Below, piece by piece: positions 25,820 through 36,517 of a stretch of DNA of 64,000 nucleotides. Position 1 is the stretch's first letter, and every line of letters starts with the position of its first letter. The notes beneath the pieces are model-generated. The model had not been told where the DNA came from and ran no database searches. It saw only the letters and a program-made list of their open reading frames with translations. A program made the position numbers and the translations under genes. The DNA comes from Ulva prolifera. Its lineage: Eukaryota; Chlorophyta; Ulvophyceae; Ulvales; Ulvaceae. Where the stretch lies: contig CM041196.1 of assembly GCA_023078555.1 (NCBI GenBank), positions 7,761,985 through 7,825,984 of the forward strand. Direction: 5' to 3'.

Positions 25820-25884
25820 TATGTAGTTACAAAGGACAGAGGCCGGGTAGCGAGCCGTTGCCAGGAATACACACGCAAATCCAC

Positions 25885-26600
25885 TCACGCAGTCATGGCA
25901 CTAGGCCGGGCACGAGCACGTACCACAGCTCGGCCGGTGATGCCAGCCAAAGATTGAAGCCCCGCACGGAGCACAAGAGCATTCCCCTTGCACAACGCCA
26001 CACTCAACCGGCGCAGAGCATTCGTCACAAACAAAGCACGGTTCACCTTACCACACCGAGACGCAACCTCCGCCAGCCGATTCAAGTGATTCATGGCAGG
26101 CCGCCCCAAGCGACCATGCGTCTCATGCGATAACGGCACGAAACTATCCGCATCAGGGTCGTACAAACGATAAGCAGTGCGTTTCTGCACGTCCCGCGTC
26201 TCCGCAGCACCCTCGTCCTCGCGGGCCGCACGGCCGCAATAGGAACCAGCACAGGGGTTCACAACCGACACATCTCCTATGCACAAAGGGTCACCCGGCG
26301 GCATAAACATGATGTCCCCCAGTTTCTCCTGGGCCACTGCCTTGAACACCTGAGCCAGCGCCGTTGCCTGCGCGGCAGCGGCCTGCTCCCCAGGCCCCGC
26401 CGGATCCTGGCCACCCGGCGCCGCCGCCGCCAGGGCCGCAGCCTGCGACGTGTCTGGCGCGTGGCGCCCCATTTTGGCGTTGTGTTCGGCATCGGCGTCG
26501 GCGGCCGGAGCAGTCGCAGGTGCCGGCGCCGCGCCCGCACGCGCTACCGGCGGCAGCGGCGGGGCTGCAGGTATCGGCTGCAGGTATTGCCCGCCTCCAA
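25885..26600 (-). pseudogene. LINE C-terminal putative endonuclease domain (out of frame)
   Basis: After the frameshift, coding continues on the minus strand in another frame to the stop at 25885. It contains PPGDPLCIGDVSVV, then, after about 30 residues, ETRDVQKRTAYRLY, then FVPLSHETHGRLG. A P-D-x-D pattern with a downstream Lys and Tyr is what restriction-like endonucleases of R2-type LINEs show. The same pattern recurs in two other remnants here (58.2-58.4 kb; 0.26-0.35 kb), so it is a conserved family domain. The function is inferred. Confidence 0.6.
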
Positions 26601-29309
26601 GGTCGCCCCACGCGAAGGGCCCGCGACCTGGGAGGCGGGCTGGGGCAGAGCAGGGGGGGGCGGGCCCAACGGGCCAGCATGGATCTGCCTCGGAGCGGCT
26701 GCAAGCCGCGCGCGGACGAACGGCACTGTGCGCGGGATGCGCGTGGATGCCACACACGCGTGGGACCCGATCTCGCGCCAATGTTTTTCAATGATATTGT
26801 GGCGCGAAGTCCAGGTCCCCGCATTGTGTGTGCAGTTCATCGCATGGTCGAGATCATGCGGCTGTATGAGAGTGCCACATTCGCAGCGCGAGCCGACCGC
26901 ATTGGGAGGGGCTGGGGACATGCCCAGGAGACACCTGATGCACAGCATGAACTCAATGTCAGTCATGCGCAGCGCCTGGGAGAGCGGCAGGGTGCTCAAC
27001 CAAAGGGTGGCTGCACGGCAAGCACAGCTGCGAAGCCGTGCCAAGTTGCATGCACCCTCGAGCGTGGCGACGTCATGGCTGGCAAGCAGAGCTGCCCGGC
27101 GGCGCAGGGCAACCAACTTTGTGATACGCTGCTGCATACCAGGTAACACCTTGGCGATGGTGTCGCCGCTCGCCGGCCCGGGCAGCTCCGGATGGAGCTG
27201 CTGAGCGACGTTGAGGGCCTGCCAGGTTTCCTGCAATTGTTGCCCGTGCGGCCCCCGGTACGGCTGCATGCACTCGGGGCCTCCTGCGAACGCCTTTCGG
27301 CTCACCGCCGCTGCAGCGAGGTACGCTCCGTCCGCGACCTCCTGCGGCGTGGACGTGACGCCCAGGCCTCCGAGGCGCGCTGGAAGGACGGCTTGTGCGG
27401 CCGCACGAGTGTCGTCCCGCGGGACGCGCATGATTTCATTCACCGCAGCCAGGACGGACGCCTCCGTCCGGCGCATGTGATCGGAAATGTGCGCCCACGG
27501 CACCGCCCTGGCGTAGTGCAGCATACGGCGTTGGCAGGACATCGTGAGCAGCAAGAACTGGTGTTGCGCTTTCAGGGGCAAGCGCATCATCTTCTCGATG
27601 GTGGCGCACACCTTGTCGGCCGTCGCTTCCGCGTGCGCCGACTCGAACGCCGGGGTGCCGATGGGCGTGCCGGTGATGACGGTGCCCTCCGTGGCATGCG
27701 TTATGCCGAGCGCGGCCGCGACGGATCCCGCATGCTGGGGGTCGCGCGAGTAGGCCGTGCACTTGTGCAGCTGGGGCTCCAGCCCGAGGGGCTCTGCTGC
27801 CGAGACCAGCGCACGGAATGCGGCGGCGGCGTCCACGCGCTGCCCGGCGATGGTGCAGTCGTCATGATACGCCATGAGGGCGGCCGTGACCTCCCTCTCG
27901 GGTGGCTGGTGCTGGGCCTGCACTGCCTGGAGGGGGCCCTGGAGGGCCAGGGCGAAGAGCAGCGGGCTGATGGGGTCGCCTTGACGCACGCCGCGCTGCG
28001 ACGTGATCGCAGCGGTGCCGGGCGGTGCGCCGTCGATGTAGAGATTTGCGGGGAACCTGTAAAGCATGGTGGCGAAGGGCAGCAGCGCATGCTTGTGAGA
28101 CGCAACGGCCTCCAAGATGGCTGCACGGGACATCATGTTGAATGCATTCTTCCAGTCCAGCTGCACAAGCACGACATCGTCCCACGCTTGCAGCACGGCG
28201 CGCGCAGCATGGCCCAGGTTCTGCGCGCCCCCTGGCACCCCGACCCCCACCTGCAGCGGCGCGAGGGAGGCACCTAGGCCACTGCACAGGGTCATGGCGC
28301 ACAGGCTTACCAGGCGCTGCCACGTCTCTGCAATGGCGATAGGGCGGACGCCTCCCTGTGGCTTCTCCTGCGGGAGGAGGCGGCAGTCCAGCAAGCGCGG
28401 GAGGTGTGGCAGCCGGCCGGCGAGGGCCGCGTTCACGAAGCGGTGAATCTCCGTGAATGCGGCCGTGGAGGCCGTGCCGGCAGCCCGGATGTGCTCATAC
28501 GTCCACCCCGACAGGCCTGGGCCGCTGCCCTTCGGCAGCTTGTCGAGCAGTGCGCGGAGCGTCGCCTCGTCGATTTGCAGCGGGGGCGCGGGCTCGGCGG
28601 GCTGGGTGTCGGGGGGGAGCGCTTCTGCGGGATGCAGGTGCCGCAGCGCCTCATGCACTTCCGGGGTGTACCTGGCGATGGGCGGCGCCTCCACTTTCTC
28701 CGCGCCTTTGCGGACATTACCGTCGCTCAGTGACCTGTGGACGGAGCCCGCCAGGCGGCGATCCTGGTTCTGATTCATTCTGCGCTTCTGGCTCGGAGTG
28801 GGCTCCGCCAGCCTGGGCTCCTCGCCGTCCATGAACAGCGTGATGCATGTACGAGCGCGGCGCGCCGTGCCGTCCCCTCCCTTCAGCGACAGAACCTTAC
28901 CAGGGAAGTCGAGGAAGCGGCCCAGGGCCACTCGTGCTCCGTCGATGTTTGACGCGTCGCTGGCATCGTTGAAATCTCTGAGGAGCTCGGCCGTTGCGTC
29001 GCCGAACTCCGGATGGACGGTGTCCGGGACCTTCGGGGAGGGCCTGGGCTGGGCGGTGTAGTGGGCGGCGGCGGAGGCTTCGGTGAAGTGACGGGGTGGC
29101 TGATGGGGGTGCGGCTGGGCAGGCTGGGCAGGCTGCGGCTGGGCGGGCTGCGGCTGGGCGGGCTGGGCTGGGGCGGGCTGGGCAGGGATGGGCTGGGCTG
29201 GGGCGGGCTGTCGGGCCGGATGTGTGGCGGGCAGCACGCAGTGACCTGACCTCAAGCTCCTGTTCTGACCTCCCACACATTTATGCGCCTTAGGGGTCTT
29301 GGTAGAGCC
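26544..29309 (-). CDS. LINE reverse transcriptase polyprotein, frameshifted at C-terminus
   Basis: The frame is open for about 920 codons within the element; formally it runs on to 29348 inside the neighbouring inverted copy. A Pro/Ala/Gln-rich repeat tract comes first. It is followed by the RT fingers/palm: PQGGVRPIAIAETWQRL, first catalytic Asp in VQLDWKNAFN, QRGVRQGDPISPLLFAL, and the YxDD box as YHDD (about residue 491). The thumb and connection follow, then CECGTLIQPHDLDHAMNC with RHNII. The frame then leaves the homologous track near 26590 and stops at 26544, whereas the plus-strand sister copy keeps reading there. This copy therefore has a frameshift and is probably inactive. YHDD in place of the usual YADD/FADD is unusual but keeps both aspartates. 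Confidence 0.82.
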   Translation of the reverse strand, partial: GSTKTPKAHKCVGGQNRSLRSGHCVLPATHPARQPAPAQPIPAQPAPAQPAQPQPAQPQPAQPAQPHPHQPPRHFTEASAAAHYTAQPRPSPKVPDTVHPEFGDATAELLRDFNDASDASNIDGARVALGRFLDFPGKVLSLKGGDGTARRARTCITLFMDGEEPRLAEPTPSQKRRMNQNQDRRLAGSVHRSLSDGNVRKGAEKVEAPPIARYTPEVHEALRHLHPAEALPPDTQPAEPAPPLQIDEATLRALLDKLPKGSGPGLSGWTYEHIRAAGTASTAAFTEIHRFVNAALAGRLPHLPRLLDCRLLPQEKPQGGVRPIAIAETWQRLVSLCAMTLCSGLGASLAPLQVGVGVPGGAQNLGHAARAVLQAWDDVVLVQLDWKNAFNMMSRAAILEAVASHKHALLPFATMLYRFPANLYIDGAPPGTAAITSQRGVRQGDPISPLLFALALQGPLQAVQAQHQPPEREVTAALMAYHDDCTIAGQRVDAAAAFRALVSAAEPLGLEPQLHKCTAYSRDPQHAGSVAAALGITHATEGTVITGTPIGTPAFESAHAEATADKVCATIEKMMRLPLKAQHQFLLLTMSCQRRMLHYARAVPWAHISDHMRRTEASVLAAVNEIMRVPRDDTRAAAQAVLPARLGGLGVTSTPQEVADGAYLAAAAVSRKAFAGGPECMQPYRGPHGQQLQETWQALNVAQQLHPELPGPASGDTIAKVLPGMQQRITKLVALRRRAALLASHDVATLEGACNLARLRSCACRAATLWLSTLPLSQALRMTDIEFMLCIRCLLGMSPAPPNAVGSRCECGTLIQPHDLDHAMNCTHNAGTWTSRHNIIEKHWREIGSHACVASTRIPRTVPFVRARLAAAPRQIHAGPLGPPPPALPQPASQVAGPSRGATLEAGNTCSRYLQPRRCRR
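29095..29215 (+). repeat. GGCTGGGC/GGCTGCGGCT minisatellite
   Basis: About 12 imperfect 10-15 base units made of GGCTGGGC, GGCTGCGG and GGGGC. On the minus strand it encodes the PAQPAPAQPAQ-type tract at the start of the LINE polyprotein. Confidence 0.85.
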
Positions 29310-30808
29310 GAAACCTGGCAGGCCCTCAACGTCGCTCAGCAGCTCCATCCGGAGCTGCCCGGGCCGGCGAGCGGCGACACCATCGCCAAGGTGTTACCTG
29401 GTATGCAGCAGCGTATCACAAAGTTGGTTGCCCTGCGCCGCCGGGCAGCTCTGCTTGCCAGCCATGACGTCGCCACGCTCAAGGGTGCATGCAACTTGGC
29501 ACGGCTTCGCAGCTGTGCTTGCCGTGCAGCCACCCTTTGGTTGAGCACCCTGCCGCTCTCCCAGGCGCTGCGCATGACTGACATTGAGTTCATGCTGAGC
29601 ATCAGGTATCTCCTGGGCATGTCCCCAGCCCCTCCCAATGCGGTCGGCTCGCGCTGCGAATGTGGCACTTTCATACAGCCGCATGATCTCGACCATGCGA
29701 TGAATTGCACACACAATGCGGGGACCTGGACTTCGCGCCACAATATCATTGAGAAACAATGGCGCGAGATCGGGTCCCACGCGTGTCTGGCATCCACACG
29801 CATCCCGCGCACAGCGCCGTTCGTCCGCGCGCGGCTCGCGGCCGCTCCGAGGCAGATCCATGCTGGCCCGTTGGGCCCGCCCCCCCCTGCTCCGCCACAG
29901 CCCGCCTCCCATGGCCAGGTCGCGGGCCCTTCGCGCGGGGCGACCTTGCCCGCGGAGCCGATGCCTGCAGCCCCGCCGCTGCCGCCGGTCGCGCGTGCGG
30001 ACGCGGCCCCGGCACCTGCAACTGCTCCGGCCGCCGACACCGATGCCGGACACAGCGCCCAGACGGGGCGCCACGCGCCAGACGCAGCGCAGGCTGCGGC
30101 CCTGGCGGCGGCAGCGGCGCCGGGTGGCCAGGATTCGGCGGGGCCTGGGGAGTAGGCCGCTGCCGCGCAGGCAACGGCGCTGGCGCAGGTGTTCAGGGCA
30201 GTGGCCCAGGAAAACTGGGGGACATCATGTTTATGCCGGCGGGTGACCCTTTGTGCATAGGAGATGTGTCGGTTGTGAACCCCTGTGCTGGTTCCTATTG
30301 CGGCCGTGTGGCCCGAGAGGACGGGGGTGCTGCGGAGACACGGGACGTGCAGAAACGCAATGATTATCGTTTGTACGACCCTGATGCGTACAGTTTTGTG
30401 CCGTTATCGCATGAGACGCATGGTCGCTTGGGACAGCCTGCCATGAATCACTTGAATCGGCTGGCGGAGGTTGCGTCTTGGTGTCGTACGGTGAATCGTG
30501 CTTTGTTTGTGACGAATGCTCTGCGCCGGTTGAGTGTGGCGTTGTGCAAGGGGAATGCTCTTGTGCTCCCTGCGGGGCTTCAATCTTTGGCTGGCATCAC
30601 CGGCCGAGCTGTGGTACGTGCTCGTGCCCAGCCTAGTGCCATGACTGCGTGAGCGGATTTGCGTGTGTATTCCTGGCAACGGCTCGCTACCCGGCCTCTG
30701 TCCTTTGTAACTACATACATAGTGCCACGACTGCGTGAGTGGATTTGCGTGTGTATTCCTGGCAACGGCTCGCTGCCCGGCCTCTGTCCTTTGTAACTAC
30801 ATACATAG
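29310..30808 (+). mobile_element. Second LINE copy, 5'-truncated, inverted relative to the first
   Basis: It starts abruptly at 29310 in the connection domain (TWQALNVAQQLHPELPG) and runs through the CECG...RHNII cluster. The frame stays open to a TAG at about 30155, beyond the point where the sister copy is frameshifted. The C-terminal putative endonuclease continues in another frame (ADACSP... to the stop at about 30652: GDPLCIGDVSVVNP, SHETHGRLG). The 3' end TTTGTAACTACATACATA occurs twice in tandem. Copy-specific substitutions versus 25.8-27.2 kb show that the two are separate insertions or an old duplication. The reading frame is broken, so the copy is inactive. Confidence 0.8.
30638..30808 (+). 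repeat. Tandem duplication of the LINE 3' terminal 86 bases
   Basis: Two units (about 30638-30722 and 30723-30808) each begin GTGCCAyGACTGCGTGAG and end TTTGTAACTACATACATA, differing at only a few bases. The sister copy at 25.82-25.91 kb has a single unit. Confidence 0.85.
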
Positions 30809-31029
30809 TTGGCGTTGTACCGCACCCATGCAATGACATCATCCTGGGCGCTTCAAGGAGCGGATAGGAGCACCCTGACGGGCAGGCAGCACACCAACAT
30901 GCTGACCATCAAGGAACGCACGATCAGCTGTCACAACACTCTGCGCTGTCCTATCAGAAAGCACCAGGTAGACAGCATACCTAACAACACAGGGGAAACA
31001 CAAGCCCCGTTAGCAGAATAAAAGCCGTC

Positions 31030-32340
31030 AAAGCCTCTGAGACAAGATGAACAAGCAGCTGATGGGGCATGACGTCTGTTTCACAAGGGCATCGGCCTCG
31101 GCACCCCAGGGGGCGAACATTCATGGACATACTCACCGTCCATCAGGGCACACCCAGTTGCAACAGCGTTCTGCGCATGTCTGTACTACTTGGCGTTTCG
31201 AGGTTGGAGCGCCCCCGACAATCCGACAGTAAGGCCAGCAAATGCACAGCTTGAGCCGCAAAAGGCTCTGCAGCATCCCCAGAAAGCTGCTAGGGCGCCC
31301 AGCAGGAGCCCTTCAACCTACCGAGCATGCAGATCACGCAGTTTGACATAAAAACGCCCCTCAGAGTGCAAGGCAGACGCCAAGTCCAGCCAGGGGGGGA
31401 AGAACTCGGCCAGGTGGGGATCGGTGTCAGCACCCCAAGGGGACAGGTCAAAACAGGATTCTGCAGACCATCGAGAATGATATAGCCAGCCCTCCATCGG
31501 AAACTTGGCTGTCATTAGGTGCTAGCCTGATACACCGGATGAATTGGCCCGGGATCGCCCAAGCTGCCTGTGGAAGTCTAGATTATGCATGTGAGCCATA
31601 CACCAGTGCACAGCCAGCCACCTCACAGCCTTTGTAGGGCTTTGGGGGCCCAACAACTGCCGACTCCGTCGCGTTGAATGAGATGAGATATGGGACCGCT
31701 ATGCGCTGGCTGCACGCCGCATCACCGCAACACGGCACGCCCGCACACGAAAGCCAAAATCATAGATCTCGAGACACACACGCCCGGAACTGGGCCTGCC
31801 CTGATTGTGCGTAGGCGCTGAATGTGGGAGGAGGCTGCGGGAGGGGGGTTGGATTCTGGGGGCTGGGGGGGCCCCAGCTTTTTGAGGGGTGGGCCGGCGG
31901 CGGCCCGGCTGAATGCTTGGGCCACCACGCGGGCGGTGGGGTCGTTCTGGGTGAGGGCCCGGGGATGCGTGTGTGAGGGACTTGTGGACTGGGGGGGCGG
32001 GGCTGCGAGAGTGTGGGTGTCGGGCTGAGCGGGTGAGTGGGTGTGCGTGTGCGTGTTCGGTGGCTGCCATGCTGTGCTAGGGCGCTGTGGTCGGGTTCGA
32101 CGTGGGTTGACATCTGCTGTCATGCATGCACTGGTGGCGTTGGCGTGCTTGTTCGTTGCCCTGGCGGTGCTACCGGCCTCTCCGGCTTCGTCCTTGCAAT
32201 ACACCCACGGCACCTGGCGGGTCTCTGCACTGCAGAGTCTGCAGCATGCCAATCGGCCACGGCAGGGTCAGGCTGGAACGGCACAACGCGCACAGCAGTG
32301 CTACCGATCATCAGCAAGCACAGCAAAGGCTACAGCGGCA
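31030..32340. repeat. GC-rich interspersed repeat related to 54.6 and 57.2 kb
   Basis: 31087-31155 resembles 54607-54675 (shared TTGGCCTCGGCACCCC-like core, then a similar spacing of blocks). 32161-32205 on the minus strand carries a motif found four more times at 54.7-57.4 kb. The middle (31810-32050) is G-rich on the plus strand and reads as a CA/CCC-rich, proline-coding strand in reverse, like 55.0-55.3 kb. There is no credible gene. It is probably a transposon remnant of unknown class. Confidence 0.55.
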
Positions 32341-32934
32341 TCCTCACGCTGGACCGCCAACGCAGCCCACAAAAGACCGTGCACAGCGCATGACTTGTGT
32401 TATACGGTGCCGCACACGCCTTGCTTGTACTGGATCACCAGTTGATGACACTGGACAAGGTTGTAGTTCAACGGACAATGGGTCGCCGATATAGCGCACC
32501 TTGGTCAACAGCATTACAAGCTATCAGCATGCTGGTTGTAACACTGGTGCGACACAGTGATTCGTGGCAGTCATCTGTCGTGGCCACAGAATTGAGCTCC
32601 GGCCGATACTACCTCGCAGCACAGAAAAGCACGCTACCTAGTGACACATGTGCTCCGACAAAATTGTCACTTTGACAACGTAGCAGGTTCATATATGGAC
32701 CCAGTGTATCTTTACTTCTAGGGTTACATGTTGTGGACGAAAGCCCTTCGAAATTCGCGAGTTGCCACTTTCGTCGTAAACCGCACCGCGATCGGTCGAC
32801 CGCGATAACCGATGCGGTCACAGTTCGGCTCACAGAGTTCCCCTCACGATCTCGTAAAGGTTGTGCGTGCGGGGGTAGGTGCAAGACGTAATGCCTTGAG
32901 GCTTGCGCCAGTTCCTTCACAGACGTCGCGCACC
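32341..32934. other. 5' flank of GH32 gene
   Basis: The GH32 exon 1 frame is open upstream to an ATG at 32812, so the N-terminus could be 41 residues longer. Otherwise I see nothing definable. Confidence 0.35.
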
Positions 32935-35900
32935 ATGGGTGAACCACAATTCCACATTGCTCCTGCCGCAGGCTGGATCAACGATCCTAACGGACCGCTT
33001 CATCGCGATGGGGTGACGCACATGTATGAATTCGTGTCCATGTGTCCTCCTGCACTGGTGTATGAGGATGCAGCAGGAGAGATGAAAGGGCCGCCCTCTG
33101 CTGATGCAGATTCTATCAACATGTTGAGAATAAAACTCATTGGGACTGGGGTCTGGTCTGGGGTCATGCGATCAGCACGGATGGGGTTCGATGGAAGCAT
33201 CTTCCTGTGGCACTGAAGCCCACCCCGAGGGCCGCTGACACCTCAGGGTGCTGGAGTGGATGTGTGGTAGCCAACGGTGACGGTGAAGCTCAGGCGCTAT
33301 ACACTGGTGTGTATCGATTGTGTTTCATGTGATTCTAAGAAACATGCATAGGAGGGTGCGAGACCAGGAGACGGCGCACCGCTTGTACATGCAAGAACAT
33401 GCTCCTCTGAGTACATGGCTGCCATGCGTCAGCAGTGGTGCAAGCAAAATGTGAAAAGTGGGCGGTGCATGGCCTGTCCGTCACAGCCTTTCTTTTCGAT
33501 AGCTGCGTTTGTGCAGCGGAACTCCCTTGCAGGTGTGAGACTCAAAGGCGCCGCTTATGACGGTCCGACCACAGCGACATACAGTGCTACAGAGCCCATG
33601 ATTGAGTCTGTGATGCTGTCAGCCTGTACATCTGGCAGTGACATGGTCGAGTGGAACCCAGGCGATATCTGCATAGCTGAGCCACCGACAGCATTCATGA
33701 GCTCCGTGGGTGTGCGGCCGCCTGTCTTCTTCACGAATTTCTATGCGTGAGCCAATGATGCTCGACGAACTCATACCCAACTGCACCCAACTGACATACA
33801 ACAAACGGATAGCAAACAGCTTGACAAAGAGGATTACTACACGCCTAGGGCCTGACGTGTCCGACATGCGCAGCAACCTGTACTCATTGAGTCGGGAAGC
33901 CTTTTCATTCATTAGTTTGTGTCCTGTACGCTGACGGCTTCTAAAAGCTGATTATATCATGCACTACCTGCACATACTACGCCTCAAAAGAATGCGTCTC
34001 TAAGTACCATTGAGTTTTCAAGCTTGTTATTGTGGCTGTGGTTGGTGGTGTACTGAGACGCGCTGCATACCAGCTGCGTTCCCAAAAGACCCCACTGCGC
34101 TTTCAGGGCCCGAGGGTGTTGAAGGGTGGCGAGACCCTTTTATGGTCACAACGCTGCAGTCCGGAACAACCTACAGAATGATTGTCGGCTCAGGCTACAA
34201 CAGCGGTGGCAAGAAGAACGGATGCGTGCTGCAGTACTCTGCAACAGATATCGCAGGGCCATGGAAATATGATGGTGTTGTTGCAGAGGGAGACTGGCTT
34301 CATGGTAGAGTGTGGGAATGCCCTGCACTTGTCCAGGTCAATGTTTCTTCCGCTGGGCAAAATTTCGGCTGGACAGCCCTCTATCAAACTATACAACTAT
34401 AGATGCTCCAGAGCCGTGCATTCAGCTGGCTATGTCATTCATGCTGTCGGTCGTTTGTCTTGTCGGACTTTGCAATGAGAGCCTTGGCTGGTCGGCAGAA
34501 GTCCCTTCCGCAAATTCCATGTCGCACTTGTAACAAATTTGAGTTAAGCTTCGAGCCATAGTCTCGTCAGGCTGTCTGTCCTTCTCAAGGGATGCTCACA
34601 GGCACCACTGAACAATGTGCAGGTTCCACCCCTGGACAAGCCAGCCCTGTTTGAGTCCGCCCCGCGAAGGGATGAAAACAACCCGAGGGACTGCGTCATA
34701 ACATTCCGTGGCCCCAAAGAAGACGGCCGCGCCCAAGGCTTACATGCACTGCTGGTTGGCGCATATGAGTCTGTGCAGCAGCAGCCGAAATGGAAGTTTG
34801 ACCCAGTGATGTGCTACCTTGGTGCATACAACGGCCAGAAATTCACCCCCGAGGCCAATGTCAGAGAAGGAGAAAGGTGAGCACCCTCTGTTCTATCATG
34901 CAGTATCGGGAATTCTGGCTGCGGTAATTCTCACGTCACACGTTGGCATCGTTGACTCCGCATGTGCAATTGCACTCCGGGAGCCAAAAGTCCAGGAGCG
35001 AAGTAGTTGAGTCATACGGCATGGCAGTGGTACAATTACGCTCGATAACTATGCGATTGTATTGTATAGCTGCACTCACCATTGCTATGTACCACGCATG
35101 GGGGGTTCATGTTGTCGATGCTGGTGATCTGGACATGAATACCGTGTCAAGCGTACACGCTCCAGAAAATGGCTGCTGTACATGATGCTATTGTGACGCT
35201 CAGCAGCGCTGTCTACATGCCAAGGATTCAATATTGAGCCATCAGACTTGGTATGCATGGCGGTTGTGCACATATGAGCGGTCAGCCGGAGTGCCATGTT
35301 GAAGGGTCGTGAACTACAATCGCACATGTATGTACTGTGCAGCTAGCTGCTGTGTGCTCTGATGATGTGTGTGATGAATCTTGATCACATCGTCCTGATG
35401 CACAGCCAGCGTGATGATGTTGGTTCTTGCACTGCCACGACAGACTGTGGTGAAAATGGTCTTGAAAGCTCGACCCTCTGCGGAGTGTCTCCAAAACTGT
35501 GCGGCACCGAACAATTCGTTCCCCTGGAAGTGACTGAGGTGACTTTCTGCTCAGTATCGGGGATGTCTGAACCTGGGCGACCCCTTATAGGCATGCATGT
35601 ACATCAATGTTACGCGGTTGAGATGTGGTCCACCTGAGCCGAGATAATGCGCGCAGGGTAGATATCGGGGATGCTCCGTATGCAGCAAACGTTCACATTG
35701 ACGGCCAAGGCCGCACCATTCTTTGGCTGTGGCTGAGAGATCCACGACCTGCACACCTCCCGGAGGCTCGCGTGTGTGGATGCCTTGCCTTGCCCCGCGT
35801 CATTGCATATATCCAAGACAAGGCTCTACAGGAGCTTCAGCACAGCAATGGCCCATGCCCTGTGCTGTTCCAGCAACCACTGCCGGAATTGGCTGCCCTA

Positions 35901-36517
35901 AGGACTGCTCATTTCTGGACCAGTGCACAGCTAGATGTGCCTGACGGTGACTGTGTGCACCTAACCAACCTACCACACACACATTGCAACGTGGAGGCTA
36001 TCCTGCGCAGGTGATTCCTTTGATCGTGTGGTGTAGTCCTGCACACCTTGACTGGGCTATCTGATAGGTACCTAGAGCTTTGATTTCATGCAGGTCCAAT
36101 GCCTCGCTGTCCGGGATCTTGTTGGAGCATCCACACATGGCCGTGTGCCTGGTGGTCTGGGTGGATTGGATTGCAGATGAATGGGGTTGGGTGAGGGCGG
36201 ACAGGCTCACAGTGATGAATGCAGGTGGCAGGGTAGCGTTGAATCAGGCGGCATCCGATCAAATGCATGGTCGCCTTGCTATGAAACTTGCTCCAACAGG
36301 CCCAGAGGCAGGTGATCAGATAACTATCTCAATTTTTGTGGACGGAACAGCTGTAGAATTTTTCAGCAGCTCCGGCAAAGCTGCCAGCACACGGATGTAT
36401 TGGGAAACCGACCAGACAGCGACCAGTGTGCAATTGTCGGTCCTATCCCGCGGTGGCATGACTGCGGTCAAGGGATCAGCCTGGGGCATGGACAGCATAT
36501 GGGAATCCCGCCTGTGA
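32935..36517 (+). CDS. GH32 beta-fructofuranosidase (invertase/fructanase-like)
   Basis: Seven exons with matching phases: 32935-33023, 33110-33306, 33533-33709, 34074-34336, 34623-34876, 35657-36010 and 36094-36517 (585 residues). All three GH32 catalytic motifs are present: WINDPNGP with the nucleophile Asp17, GWRDPF with Asp175, and VWECP with the acid/base Glu236. Also visible are THIFYQHVENKTHWDWG and VWGHAIS, the segment VDIGDAPYAANVHIDGQGR, and the C-terminal beta-sandwich (ITISIFVDGTAVEFF). The family hydrolyses sucrose or fructans. No signal peptide is evident from the chosen start, suggesting a cytosolic protein; the upstream ATG at 32812 would add an Arg/Ser-rich stretch. The sequence fits acid invertase or fructanase style; the substrate cannot be told from sequence. 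Intron 5 is long (780 bases). Confidence 0.92.

Larger units (their letters stand above)
25820..29309 (-). mobile_element. LINE retrotransposon with putative RLE domain, 5' end lost
   Basis: The element reads from about 29309 down to its 3' end at about 25820, where the minus-strand sequence ends TTTGTAACTACATACATA. It carries reverse transcriptase, a CCHC-like cluster followed by RHN, and a putative restriction-like endonuclease segment: the order known for the R2/CRE/NeSL group of LINEs. Head-to-head with it, starting at 29310, is a second copy on the plus strand. The two share about 1.4 kb (25820-27229 versus 29310-30720 inverted) with scattered differences. No target-site duplication could be confirmed because the 5' end is lost at the junction. 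The clade assignment is inferred from domain order. Confidence 0.8.

Noticed and set aside
27192..28277. Long plus-strand open frame (361 codons)
   Set aside because: It lies entirely antisense to the LINE reverse transcriptase and is kept open by the GC-rich codons of that strand.
25820..30808. Twin-priming (5' inversion) as explanation of the inverted LINE pair
   Set aside because: Twin priming inverts a non-overlapping 5' segment. Here both arms contain the same 3' portion, so two copies are needed.
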